A stretch of DNA of 64,000 nucleotides, taken from contig NZ_JAAGOB010000002.1 of the NCBI RefSeq assembly GCF_010550695.1, positions 124,001 through 188,000 of the forward strand. The letters run 5' to 3'. The notes under the pieces are model-generated. The model saw only the letters and a list, made by a program, of their open reading frames with translations, was not told the DNA's origin and did not search any database. Below are positions 7,550 through 15,096 of this stretch, piece after piece (position 1 is the first letter of the stretch; each line of letters starts with the position of its first letter). The stretch is from Phytoactinopolyspora alkaliphila. Lineage in GTDB: Bacteria; Actinomycetota; Actinomycetes; Jiangellales; Jiangellaceae. The position numbers were made by a program, and so were the translations under genes.

Positions 7550-8841
7550 CCCGGACCGACAGCTGGCGCCTCGGCGTCGCGGCCGTGCTTGCCCTCATGC
7601 TGGCCGCGTGCGGGGGAACCACGGGAAGCGCCTCGACGACCGACATCACCGTGGTCCTGTTCGGTGACGCCGAGGAGATCACCGGCTACCAGAGCATGGT
7701 GGAAGCCTTCGAGGACGAGAACTCCGACATCAGCGTCACGCTGTCCCCCGTGGCCACCCAGGACGACCTGATGGCTCGCCTGACCACGTCGTTCGCGGGT
7801 GGGAATCCACCGGACGTGTTCCTGCTGAACTTCCGCCGCTACGGGCAGTTCGCCGCGCAGGGCGCCATCGAACCCGTCCAGTCCTATCTGGACGACAGCG
7901 AAGTCCTCGACGAGAGCGACTTCAGCCCCAGAGCGCTCGACGCCTTCCGGTACGACGGCGACGAGCTGACCTGCATGCCCCAGAACCTGTCCTCGCTGGT
8001 GGTCTATTACAACGAGGATCTGTTCGACGCGGCCGGCCTGCCGTACCCCGAGCAGGGCTGGGCCTGGGACGATTTCCTCGCCGCCGCGAGCGAGCTGACG
8101 TCCGGCGACCATTACGGCGCGGGCGTCGCGCCGTCGATCATCCGGCTGGCTCCGTTCGTGTGGTCCAACGGCGGCGAGATCGTCGATGACGCCGACCGGC
8201 CCACCACCTTGACCCTGACCCGCGACCCCGCGACCCGTGAGGCCGTGGACTGGTTCCTCGACCTGCAGCTGGTGCACGGCGTGGTGCCGCCGGACGCGGA
8301 GGAGCAGAGCGAGTCGAGCGAAGCCCGGTTCCTGCGCGGAACCCTCGGCATGTACTTCAACAGCAGAGTCGCCGTGCCCACCCTGCGCACGATCGACGGG
8401 TTCGAGTGGGACGTCGCTCCGCTGCCCGTGGCTCCGGGCGGTGAGCCGGTCTCCATCCTCCACAGCGACGCCTACTGCATGAGTGCCGGCCTTCCGGATC
8501 AGGACGCGGCCTGGCGGTTCATCGAGTTCGCGATGAACACCGGCGGCCAGGAGATCCTCGCCGAGTCCGGCCGTACCGTGCCGTCGCGACTGGACGTGGC
8601 CGGGTCGCCCGCCTTCCTCGAACCCGACTTGCCACCCCGCTCGTCGCACGTCTACCTGGACGTGGAGCCGTACCTGCGTGCGACGCCGCGAACGGCCACC
8701 TGGTCCCGGGTGGAACGAGAATCCAACGCCTTGCTCGAAGAGGTCTTCTACGGCCGGGTGGACCGCGAGGAGGGGCTGCGGCAGCTTGAGGACAGCGTCC
8801 GTCCCCTCTTCGATCTCCAGGTGGGAGATGACGGCTCATGA
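7546..8841 (+). CDS. Extracellular substrate-binding lipoprotein, family 1
   Basis: A 431-residue SBP_bac_1-type lipoprotein that captures ligand outside the cell for the co-encoded importer. The TTG start at 7546 overlaps the permease stop and is preceded by GAGGAGGA. Translation from here gives a signal peptide with lipobox LAAC. No better ATG exists before the lipobox. The mature part has the family's NPPDVFLLNF and later GTLGMYFNSR-type features. The ligand cannot be read from the sequence. Operon position suggests a hydroxyproline-containing compound. Confidence 0.87.
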   Translation: MTRTDSWRLGVAAVLALMLAACGGTTGSASTTDITVVLFGDAEEITGYQSMVEAFEDENSDISVTLSPVATQDDLMARLTTSFAGGNPPDVFLLNFRRYGQFAAQGAIEPVQSYLDDSEVLDESDFSPRALDAFRYDGDELTCMPQNLSSLVVYYNEDLFDAAGLPYPEQGWAWDDFLAAASELTSGDHYGAGVAPSIIRLAPFVWSNGGEIVDDADRPTTLTLTRDPATREAVDWFLDLQLVHGVVPPDAEEQSESSEARFLRGTLGMYFNSRVAVPTLRTIDGFEWDVAPLPVAPGGEPVSILHSDAYCMSAGLPDQDAAWRFIEFAMNTGGQEILAESGRTVPSRLDVAGSPAFLEPDLPPRSSHVYLDVEPYLRATPRTATWSRVERESNALLEEVFYGRVDREEGLRQLEDSVRPLFDLQVGDDGS

Positions 8842-9887
8842 GCGGCGGACTGACAGGAGCCCGGAACGGCGACGGCCGGAGCGGCGGCGCAGGCATCCGC
8901 CTGGAGAAGCTGTCCAAGTCTTACGGCCGGGTGCGCGCACTCGACGGCGTCGATCTCGACGTGCCGGCCGGCGAGCTGGTCACGCTCGTCGGCCCGTCGG
9001 GGTCCGGCAAGTCGACCATCCTGCGGCTGATCGCCGGGCTGGACCGGCCGGACGGCGGACGGGTGCTGGTGGGCGGCCAGGATGTCGGCGAGCTGCCACC
9101 GCATCGCCGCTCGGTGGCGATGGTATTCCAGGACTACGCGCTCTACCCGCATCTGAGCGTCCTGGAGAACCTCCTGTTCGGCATGCGGGTGCGAAAGGTA
9201 CCGCGCGCGGAGGCCCGGCGCCGGGCCCACGACGCGGCTGCCCGGCTCGGCATCTCCGACCTGCTCGAGCGGCATCCGGACCAGATGTCCGGCGGTCAGC
9301 GTCAGCGGGTCGCCCTCGCCCGCGCGGTGGTCCGGGAGCCGAGCGTATACCTGCTCGATGAGCCGCTCGCCAGCCTCGATGCCCAGCTGCGGATCACCAC
9401 CCGGGCGGACTTGCTGGCCCTGCACCGCCAGCTGGGAACCACGACCGTCCACGTCACCCACGATCAAGCTGAGGCGATGACTCTCGGAGACCGGGTCGTC
9501 GTCGTCCATGAGGGGCGGGTGCGGCAGGAAGGCCCGCCGCAGGAGGTGTACGACGAGCCGGTCGACACGTTTGTCGCCCGGTTCCTGGGCAGCCCGCCGA
9601 TGAACCTGGTCGCCGGTGGCGGCGTGCTCGGAGGCGAACCCGAGACCATCGTCGGGCTACGCCCGGAAGACCTCGCCCTGGACGCCGACGGGCCGATCGA
9701 AGCGAGCGCCGAGGCGGTGGAGACGCTGGGGAACGAGGCAGTACTGCTGGCCCGCTGTCTCGACGGCACTCGTCTGACAGCCCGCACGGAGCCGCGGCTC
9801 CGCATCCGCCCCGGCGATGCGGTACGGCTCCGGGCCATCCCGGGACGGCTGCACCGGTTCGATGCCGGCACCGGACGGCGGCTGTGA
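8838..9887 (+). CDS. ABC transporter ATP-binding protein, MalK/UgpC-like
   Basis: A 349-residue ATPase of the CUT1 class. Walker A is GPSGSGKST, the signature is MSGGQRQRVALARA, Walker B is LLDEPLASLD, and the switch is in HVTHDQAEAMTL. A C-terminal TOBE-like regulatory domain starts near residue 240. It powers the importer formed with the permeases encoded on either side. It overlaps both neighbours by 4 bp (ATGA and GTGA). MalK-like proteins can serve several transporters, so it may also energise other CUT1 systems. Confidence 0.9.
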   Translation: MSGGLTGARNGDGRSGGAGIRLEKLSKSYGRVRALDGVDLDVPAGELVTLVGPSGSGKSTILRLIAGLDRPDGGRVLVGGQDVGELPPHRRSVAMVFQDYALYPHLSVLENLLFGMRVRKVPRAEARRRAHDAAARLGISDLLERHPDQMSGGQRQRVALARAVVREPSVYLLDEPLASLDAQLRITTRADLLALHRQLGTTTVHVTHDQAEAMTLGDRVVVVHEGRVRQEGPPQEVYDEPVDTFVARFLGSPPMNLVAGGGVLGGEPETIVGLRPEDLALDADGPIEASAEAVETLGNEAVLLARCLDGTRLTARTEPRLRIRPGDAVRLRAIPGRLHRFDAGTGRRL

Positions 9888-10798
9888 CGGCGCCCGAGGT
9901 GGCACCGCCGGACACTCCACGACGCGCACGATCGGACCGGACGCTTAGCGGGTGGGCCTTCCTCGCGCCCTACGGCCTGGCCGTGGCCGTGCTGATCGCG
10001 TTGCCTGCGCTTCTCAACGTCGGGTACGCCTTCACCGATCACACCGGGTTGACGCGCGACCCGCAGTTCATCGGACTGGACAACGTCCAGAGACTCACCT
10101 CGGACACGTTCTTCCGCGACAGCGTCGAGGCTTCGTTGTTCCACGTCGCGGTCTCCGTGCCACTCCGGCTGATCGCGGCGGTGGGCTTGGCCCTGCTCCT
10201 CGCGGCGCCCCGACCCGGCGGCCGGTGGTTCCGCACCGCGGTCTACCTGCCCACCGTGATTCCGGACGTCGCGCTGGCGGTGCTGTTCCTCTGGGTGCTC
10301 AATCCCCTGTACGGGCCGCTGAACCAGCTGCTGGGGTTGTTCGGGCACTCCGGCTTCAACTGGCTGGCGGACCCGTCGACCGCACGGGTAGGCGTCGTAC
10401 TGATGCTGCTCTTCCCGATCGGTGAGGGCTTCATCGTGGTGCTCGCCGCGCGCCGGATGCTCGATGGGCGGCTGTACGAGGCGGCGGCGCTGGAGGGTTG
10501 CGGCCCGTTCGGGCAGCTTCGCCGGCTCACCCTCCCTCTGCTCGCACCGGTACTGATCCTCCTGGCCGTCCGGGACACCATCCTGACCCTCCAGGTCAAT
10601 TTCGTCCCGGCCTATGTGCTCACCGACGGCAGGCCGGCCAACGCCACGCTGTATCTGCCGGTCTACATCTTCGACCAGGCCTTCGAGTTCTCCGGCTTCG
10701 CCTATGCCGCTCTGATCACGATCGTGCTCATGGTGATCACCGCGACGATCATCGTCGCCCAGCTGCTCGCGGTACGACGCTGGCGGATCCTCCGATGA
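9884..10798 (+). CDS. Carbohydrate-type (CUT1) ABC transporter permease, MalF-like
   Basis: A 304-residue inner-membrane permease with six predicted hydrophobic segments. The ATPase-contact loop is YEAAALEGCGPFGQLRRLTL. It starts at a GTG overlapping the ATPase stop and completes the importer (two permeases, binding protein, ATPase). The permease-SBP-ATPase-permease gene order is less common than SBP-permease-permease. It is the last gene of the coupled series. About 100 bp further on is a large inverted repeat. Confidence 0.88.
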   Translation: MTAPEVAPPDTPRRARSDRTLSGWAFLAPYGLAVAVLIALPALLNVGYAFTDHTGLTRDPQFIGLDNVQRLTSDTFFRDSVEASLFHVAVSVPLRLIAAVGLALLLAAPRPGGRWFRTAVYLPTVIPDVALAVLFLWVLNPLYGPLNQLLGLFGHSGFNWLADPSTARVGVVLMLLFPIGEGFIVVLAARRMLDGRLYEAAALEGCGPFGQLRRLTLPLLAPVLILLAVRDTILTLQVNFVPAYVLTDGRPANATLYLPVYIFDQAFEFSGFAYAALITIVLMVITATIIVAQLLAVRRWRILR

Positions 10799-10900
10799 TC
10801 TACACCACGCTCCGCGTTGGCTCGAATCGCCGAATTGGCCATTGGTCGCGCTTCAATTCCATCCACCACCCGTTGAGGAGCCTCACTTCTATGCGCACAG

Positions 10901-10974
10901 TTGACTTCTCTGCGCAAAATCGCGCCACGGCCCCCGTAAGCTCCCTTTCGCGCGATTCTGCGCAGAGAAGTCAA
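10901..10974 (+). terminator. 25-bp inverted repeat after the transporter genes
   Basis: Arms 10901-10925 and 10950-10974 match over 25 bp with one mismatch around a 24-base loop. Part of the right arm (GCAGAGAAGTC) is repeated at 10981-10991. It lies in the 230-bp gap between the MalF-like permease and the next lipoprotein gene and is a probable transcription end for the hydroxyproline operon. The rest of the gap shows no gene. Confidence 0.55.
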
Positions 10975-11028
10975 TCCACAGCAGAGAAGTCGCGGCAGGA
11001 TGCCCCCATCAGTGAACCCGTGACCAGA

Positions 11029-11523
11029 ATGCGCTTCACGGCGATCAAGCGCTGCGCCGCGGCTGCCGTCGCCGGGGCGGTTCTCGCCGCATGCGGCGGC
11101 GACGACCCCGGGGCCAGCGCGGAATCAGGCATGGGCCAAGCCGAGGGCATGCTGGCCAATCTGCCGAGCTGCGACCGGGTACCGCTCGACGAGGAACCGG
11201 AGATCGACGCCGACGTGCCCGGCCTGGTCCTTCCCGACGACGCCCGGCTGACCTCGGTTCTCGAACAGGGCTCCCTCACCACGGTCGACGGCACGATCCG
11301 TATGACACCGCTCGATCTGCGGGCCGACTACGAGAGCCGCACAGACCTCGACGTGATCCGGATCGAGGACGAGATCTTCGAGACGGAAGTGCTACTCCGC
11401 GCTGACGGACACCGGATGTACCTGCGAGCCACTGCGCTGTGTGCCGACGGAACCGCGCTGTCGGCCGTCATCGGCCCCGATACCGAGGATACCGATCTCC
11501 CGGAGTTTCAAAGCGATCTTTAG
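11029..11523 (+). CDS. Small lipoprotein of unknown function
   Basis: A 164-residue predicted lipoprotein with a short basic N-terminus, a hydrophobic core and lipobox LAAC followed by GGDDPG. The mature domain has two Cys residues (SCDR and LCAD) that could form a disulfide, and is otherwise acidic. I do not recognise the family. The ATG at 11029 is chosen because it leads directly into the signal peptide. An in-frame GTG at 11020 is possible. It lies downstream of the importer, but a large inverted repeat separates them, so it may have its own promoter. Its stop codon is inside another hairpin. Confidence 0.65.
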   Translation: MRFTAIKRCAAAAVAGAVLAACGGDDPGASAESGMGQAEGMLANLPSCDRVPLDEEPEIDADVPGLVLPDDARLTSVLEQGSLTTVDGTIRMTPLDLRADYESRTDLDVIRIEDEIFETEVLLRADGHRMYLRATALCADGTALSAVIGPDTEDTDLPEFQSDL

Positions 11524-11610
11524 AATGATCATGTAAACCATGTTTTCTCGTGCTTCACCATGTCTACAGTCCTGGTGAAGCACGGGAAAACATGGTTTAC
11601 ATGATCATTC
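11523..11610 (+). terminator. 38-bp-arm hairpin at the lipoprotein stop codon
   Basis: Arms 11523-11560 and 11573-11610 are complementary over 38 bp with a single T/G mismatch around a 12-base loop. The stem starts on the last base of the TAG stop. It is far longer than a normal intrinsic terminator. The top of the stem contains GGTGAAGCA (and its complement), which recurs at the apex of the two hairpins near 16.4-16.7 kb. Confidence 0.65.
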
Positions 11611-11889
11611 CGGCGCCCACAGCCATACTCGACGCTCCAGGCCACCGGTCACAGTCGCCGTTCCACACCCCCGGGTCACGCTCAACTCCTCACTCACTCC
11701 GCGGCACGGCCTCGCACGCTCACCCGACCACTCCACTCACTCGTCGTCTCGCCGTTCCTTCAGATGTCTAATCGATCCCATCGCGATTCCCGGCACTTGC
11801 TCGGTGACGGCAGGTCGGGGCCGGTTTAGTCTGCGCACAATGCGACCGGTCCTCAGGTCGCTCCCGTGCGCCGGACAGGGAGATTCCGC
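11611..11889 (+). promoter_or_regulatory. Intergenic region with promoter for the beta-propeller gene
   Basis: Together with the preceding hairpin this makes a 366-bp gene-free stretch. The only clear signal is a promoter: GTGACG at 11804-11809, a 17-base spacer, and TAGTCT at 11827-11832. This gives a leader of about 50 bases that includes an AGGGAG site before the ATG at 11890. Nothing else is recognisable. Confidence 0.5.
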
Positions 11890-14283
11890 ATGAACGCGAC
11901 ACTCACCCGACATCGCCGAAGCATCGCGGCTGCGGCGATCCTCGCCCTCGTCACCGCTGTCACACTGATCGCGTCTCTGGTATCGGCGGGTGATCAGGAC
12001 TCGCTGGCCACAACGACGCCTACCGGCCCCATGGAGTTGCCCGACGAGTGGATGGCCGCACAGCGGATGAGCGACGGCAGTACCGAGATATCCGCTGCGA
12101 CCTACAATTCGGCACGCTCGGAGGCGGACAAGATCGCCCAGCGCACCCGCAGCGTGTACCGCCACCTCGCCGAGCAGGACTGGGAGTTCTTCGGCCCCTC
12201 AAACATCGGTGGCCGGATCGTCGACATCGCCGTGGACCCCGAGGTGGACGACCAGATCTTCATCGCCGCCGCTTCGGGTGGTGTGTGGAAATCGAGCGAC
12301 GCCGGCATGACCTACGAGTCCGTCTGGCCGGACTCCTGGGTTCAGGGCATGGGCGCGGTGGCCATGACCAGCGACGGCGTCCTCTTCGCCGGTTCCGGTG
12401 AAGCCCAGCCGGGTGGTGGATCGATCACCTTCGGCGGCAACGGCGTCTACCGCTCGACCGACCGCGGCGAGACATGGGAGCACCTCGGCCTCGAGGACAG
12501 CCACGCTATCGCCCGGTTCGCCATCGACCCGAGCGACGAGGACCGGATCTTCGCGGCCGCTGCCGGAAACCTGTTCACGCCCGGCGGCGAACGCGGTGTG
12601 TACCTGACCGAGGACGGCGGCGACACCTGGACCCAGGTGCTCGCGCCACTCAACGACACCACCGGCGCCACCGAGGTGGTCATCGACCCGGACAACCCGG
12701 ATCGCGTCTACGCAGCCATGTGGGACCACCTCCGTGAGCCTCACCAGCGCACCTACGGTGGGCCCGGATCCAGCCTGTGGCGCTCCGACGACGGCGGCGA
12801 CACCTGGCAGCGGATGACCAACGGACTGCCGACCGACGACGACCAGGGCCGCTGGGGACTGGCATTGGCGCCCAGCAACCCGGATCGCCTGTACGCCTAC
12901 GTCGGAACCGCGCTCGGCCCGTTCCGGGCCTTCTACCGGTCCGACGACGGCGGCGACACGTGGACGCAGACACCGGTCACCGCCGCGCAGGCCTCGCAGT
13001 CGACGTTCAGCTGGTGGTTCGGCAAGATCTTCGTGGACCCGGAGGACCAGAATCACGTCTTCCTCATGGGCGTGAACCTGATGCGCTCGACCAACGGAGC
13101 GAACTCGTTCTCCAGCTCCAGTGGCGTCCACGCCGACCAGCACAAGATGGTGTGGGACCCGAAGGTACCGAACCGCGTGTACCTCGGCAACGACGGCGGC
13201 ATGTACCGCTCGGACACCAACGGTGTCAGCGGTTCGTGGACAAAGGCCACCTACGAGCCGTACACGCAGTTCTACTCCGTCGACGTCGCGGAGACAAACC
13301 CCGTCCTGCATGTCGGCGGCACCCAGGACAACGGCTGCAACCGTGGCTACAACGGGGTCGGCGGCCCCTGGAACTCCATCGGTTGCGGTGACGGCCTTCA
13401 GGTCATCATCCATCCGGAAGACCCCACCATCGTCTTCGGCTGCAGCCAGTACGGCTCCTGCTACCGCTCGGAGAACAGTGGCGGTACCCCGCGGCAGAAC
13501 ATCGGGCCCGGCCAGACGACTTCGGCCCGGCGCAACTGGTTCACCCCGCTGCAGTTCGACCCCAGCAACCCAGACGTCATGTACTACGCCGGGAACATCG
13601 TCAACCGCTCGACCGACAACGGTCGCACCTGGACGGCCATCAGTCCGGACCTGACCGACGGCGGCCCGAACGACCCGGCAGGCTACCCGTGGGGCACGAT
13701 CACCGCGGTGGCTGCGGCACCCACGGACGGCGACAAGCTGTACGCCGGCACCGACGACGGCAACATGTGGTGGACCGACGACCTGGGCGAGAACTGGAAC
13801 CAGGTCGACGCCGACCAGATTCCCGGCACGTGGGTCACCAGGATCGCCGTGCACCCGGACGACGCGGACATCGCCTACGCCACGTTCTCCGGTTTCCGCT
13901 CCGGCAGCGACCGGCCGCACGTGATGGTCACTCAGGACGGCGGCAAGAGCTGGACCGACATCGGCAAGGGCCTGCCCGACGCCCCGGTCAACTCGGTGAT
14001 TCCGACGTCCGACGGCCTCCTGGTCGTGGGGACCGACGTAGGTGTCTTCATGTCGGCGTGGAACGGCGGTGAATGGGCAGCGCTCGGCGCTGACCTGCCC
14101 ATGGCTGCCGTAATGTACATGCGGTACCACGAGCCCAGCCGGCAGCTGACCGCGGCCACGTTCGGGCGGGGCATCTACGACATCGAGGTGCCGAAGTGCC
14201 GGGCCGCGTCGACCAAACTCCCGCTGCGCAATCCGGGCTCGGGTGTCACCGGAGTACTGGCCTCCTGCCGGGGAGCTCAGTGA
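11890..14283 (+). CDS. Secreted BNR/Asp-box beta-propeller protein (sortilin/sialidase-like)
   Basis: A 797-residue exported protein with a signal peptide or anchor at about residues 10-35. Eight or so Asp-box repeats (S-x-D-x-G-x-T-W) follow, for example STDRGETW, TEDGGDTW, SDDGGDTW (twice), STDNGRTW, TDDLGENW and TQDGGKSW. This is the pattern of 7-10-bladed VPS10/sortilin and exo-alpha-sialidase-like propellers. No sialidase Arg triad could be assigned with confidence, so enzymatic activity is uncertain and carbohydrate or peptide binding is equally possible. The ATG at 11890 has an AGGGAG site. The GntR regulator gene begins only 20 bases after its stop. Confidence 0.75.
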   Translation: MNATLTRHRRSIAAAAILALVTAVTLIASLVSAGDQDSLATTTPTGPMELPDEWMAAQRMSDGSTEISAATYNSARSEADKIAQRTRSVYRHLAEQDWEFFGPSNIGGRIVDIAVDPEVDDQIFIAAASGGVWKSSDAGMTYESVWPDSWVQGMGAVAMTSDGVLFAGSGEAQPGGGSITFGGNGVYRSTDRGETWEHLGLEDSHAIARFAIDPSDEDRIFAAAAGNLFTPGGERGVYLTEDGGDTWTQVLAPLNDTTGATEVVIDPDNPDRVYAAMWDHLREPHQRTYGGPGSSLWRSDDGGDTWQRMTNGLPTDDDQGRWGLALAPSNPDRLYAYVGTALGPFRAFYRSDDGGDTWTQTPVTAAQASQSTFSWWFGKIFVDPEDQNHVFLMGVNLMRSTNGANSFSSSSGVHADQHKMVWDPKVPNRVYLGNDGGMYRSDTNGVSGSWTKATYEPYTQFYSVDVAETNPVLHVGGTQDNGCNRGYNGVGGPWNSIGCGDGLQVIIHPEDPTIVFGCSQYGSCYRSENSGGTPRQNIGPGQTTSARRNWFTPLQFDPSNPDVMYYAGNIVNRSTDNGRTWTAISPDLTDGGPNDPAGYPWGTITAVAAAPTDGDKLYAGTDDGNMWWTDDLGENWNQVDADQIPGTWVTRIAVHPDDADIAYATFSGFRSGSDRPHVMVTQDGGKSWTDIGKGLPDAPVNSVIPTSDGLLVVGTDVGVFMSAWNGGEWAALGADLPMAAVMYMRYHEPSRQLTAATFGRGIYDIEVPKCRAASTKLPLRNPGSGVTGVLASCRGAQ

Positions 14284-14291
14284 CCAGGCTC

Positions 14292-14297
14292 TAGGCT
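14292..14297 (+). promoter_or_regulatory. Candidate -10 box for leaderless GntR mRNA
   Basis: TAGGCT (TANNNT) ends six bases before the ATG at 14304, and no ribosome-binding site is present. This suggests a leaderless transcript independent of the upstream propeller gene. No good -35 is visible. Confidence 0.4.
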
Positions 14298-14303
14298 TGG
14301 TGC

Positions 14304-15011
14304 ATGAGTGGGACGGGCTCGATCAAGTTGCCGACATTCGCCAAGCGGACCAGTCTGAGAGAGCAAGTCGCGGATGCGCTACGCGCGGCCGTCGTGTCAG
14401 GCGAGATGAAGCCGGGGCAGGTCTACTCTGCCCCGGCGCTCGCCGCGCGCTTCGGGGTATCGGCGACGCCGGTCCGAGAAGCGATGCTCGACCTGTCCAA
14501 GCAAGGCTTGATCGAGACCGTCCCGAACAAGGGCTTCCAGGTCACCAGTATCTCCGATGCCGATCTGGATCAGATCACCGAGATCCGACTACTGCTTGAA
14601 CCGCCGGCGGCCTCGATTGCCGCACGGCGTGCCACCGACGCCGACGTCGTGCGGCTGCGGCCATTAGCACAGGAGATCGTCGAATCCGCCGCCCGCGGCG
14701 ATCTCATCAGCTATGTCGAGGCCGACCGCGCATTTCACGGCCAGTTGCTCACCATCGGTGGGAACCGGCAGCTCGTGGACATCGTCTCGGAGCTGCGCTC
14801 GCGCACCCGCCTGTACGGGTTGTCCGGACTCGCTGAGCGGGGCCTGCTGGACACCACGGCGCGGGAGCACCTGACGATGTGCGACCATCTAGGCCGAAAC
14901 GACGCAGATGCACTGCGCACGCTGATGCATACTCACATCGGGCACGTCCGCCACGAGTGGGCCGGCAAAGCCCTTGCGCACCATGCCGTTGATGGCAATT
15001 CGCCAGCATAA
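14304..15011 (+). CDS. GntR-family transcriptional regulator, FCD (FadR) subfamily
   Basis: A 235-residue repressor. The N-terminal winged helix-turn-helix (about residues 15-80) includes LREQVADALRAAVVSGE and SATPVREAMLDLSKQGL. The all-helical FCD ligand domain (about 85-215) has probable metal-site residues in EADRAFHGQL and HTHIGHVRHEW. FCD regulators commonly control amino-acid and organic-acid catabolism, including hydroxyproline pathways. It is the best candidate for binding the GTCAC/GTGAC palindromes at 1695-1733, but this is inferred from position only. Confidence 0.85.
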   Translation: MSGTGSIKLPTFAKRTSLREQVADALRAAVVSGEMKPGQVYSAPALAARFGVSATPVREAMLDLSKQGLIETVPNKGFQVTSISDADLDQITEIRLLLEPPAASIAARRATDADVVRLRPLAQEIVESAARGDLISYVEADRAFHGQLLTIGGNRQLVDIVSELRSRTRLYGLSGLAERGLLDTTAREHLTMCDHLGRNDADALRTLMHTHIGHVRHEWAGKALAHHAVDGNSPA

Positions 15012-15096
15012 TTGACGGTCTGTATTTGTAACATGTGATATGTCATACTGCTATTGTCCGTGAGTCTGCGCGCAGCTTTTCCCTGTGGAGGAGTAT
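15012..15096 (+). promoter_or_regulatory. AT-rich promoter region of the PucR-type gene
   Basis: A short AT-rich stretch between the GntR stop and the PucR-type start. It holds an imperfect dyad ATGTGATATGTCAT at 15033-15046. Its 8-mer ATATGTCA (15038-15045) recurs inverted as TGACATAT at 1800-1807, over the start of the hydroxyproline operon. It may be an autoregulatory site, but the evidence is thin. A GGAGGAG ribosome-binding site at 15087-15093 supports the TTG start at 15097. Confidence 0.3.

Noticed and set aside
10891-11028. An earlier start for the small lipoprotein, reading through the inverted repeat
   Set aside because: It would place the signal peptide 46 residues inside the protein. 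The ATG at 11029 leads straight into it.
12199-14130. 643-codon minus-strand frame opposite the beta-propeller gene
   Set aside because: The opposite strand encodes regular Asp-box repeats. The Val/Arg-rich product of this frame is typical of a shadow.
4654-14283. Sialic acid utilisation locus (DapA-family lyase plus sialidase-like propeller and ABC importer)
   Set aside because: There are no epimerase/kinase genes for N-acetylmannosamine, and the racemase-family and D-hydroxyproline dehydrogenase genes fit hydroxyproline much better. The propeller lacks a clear sialidase active site.
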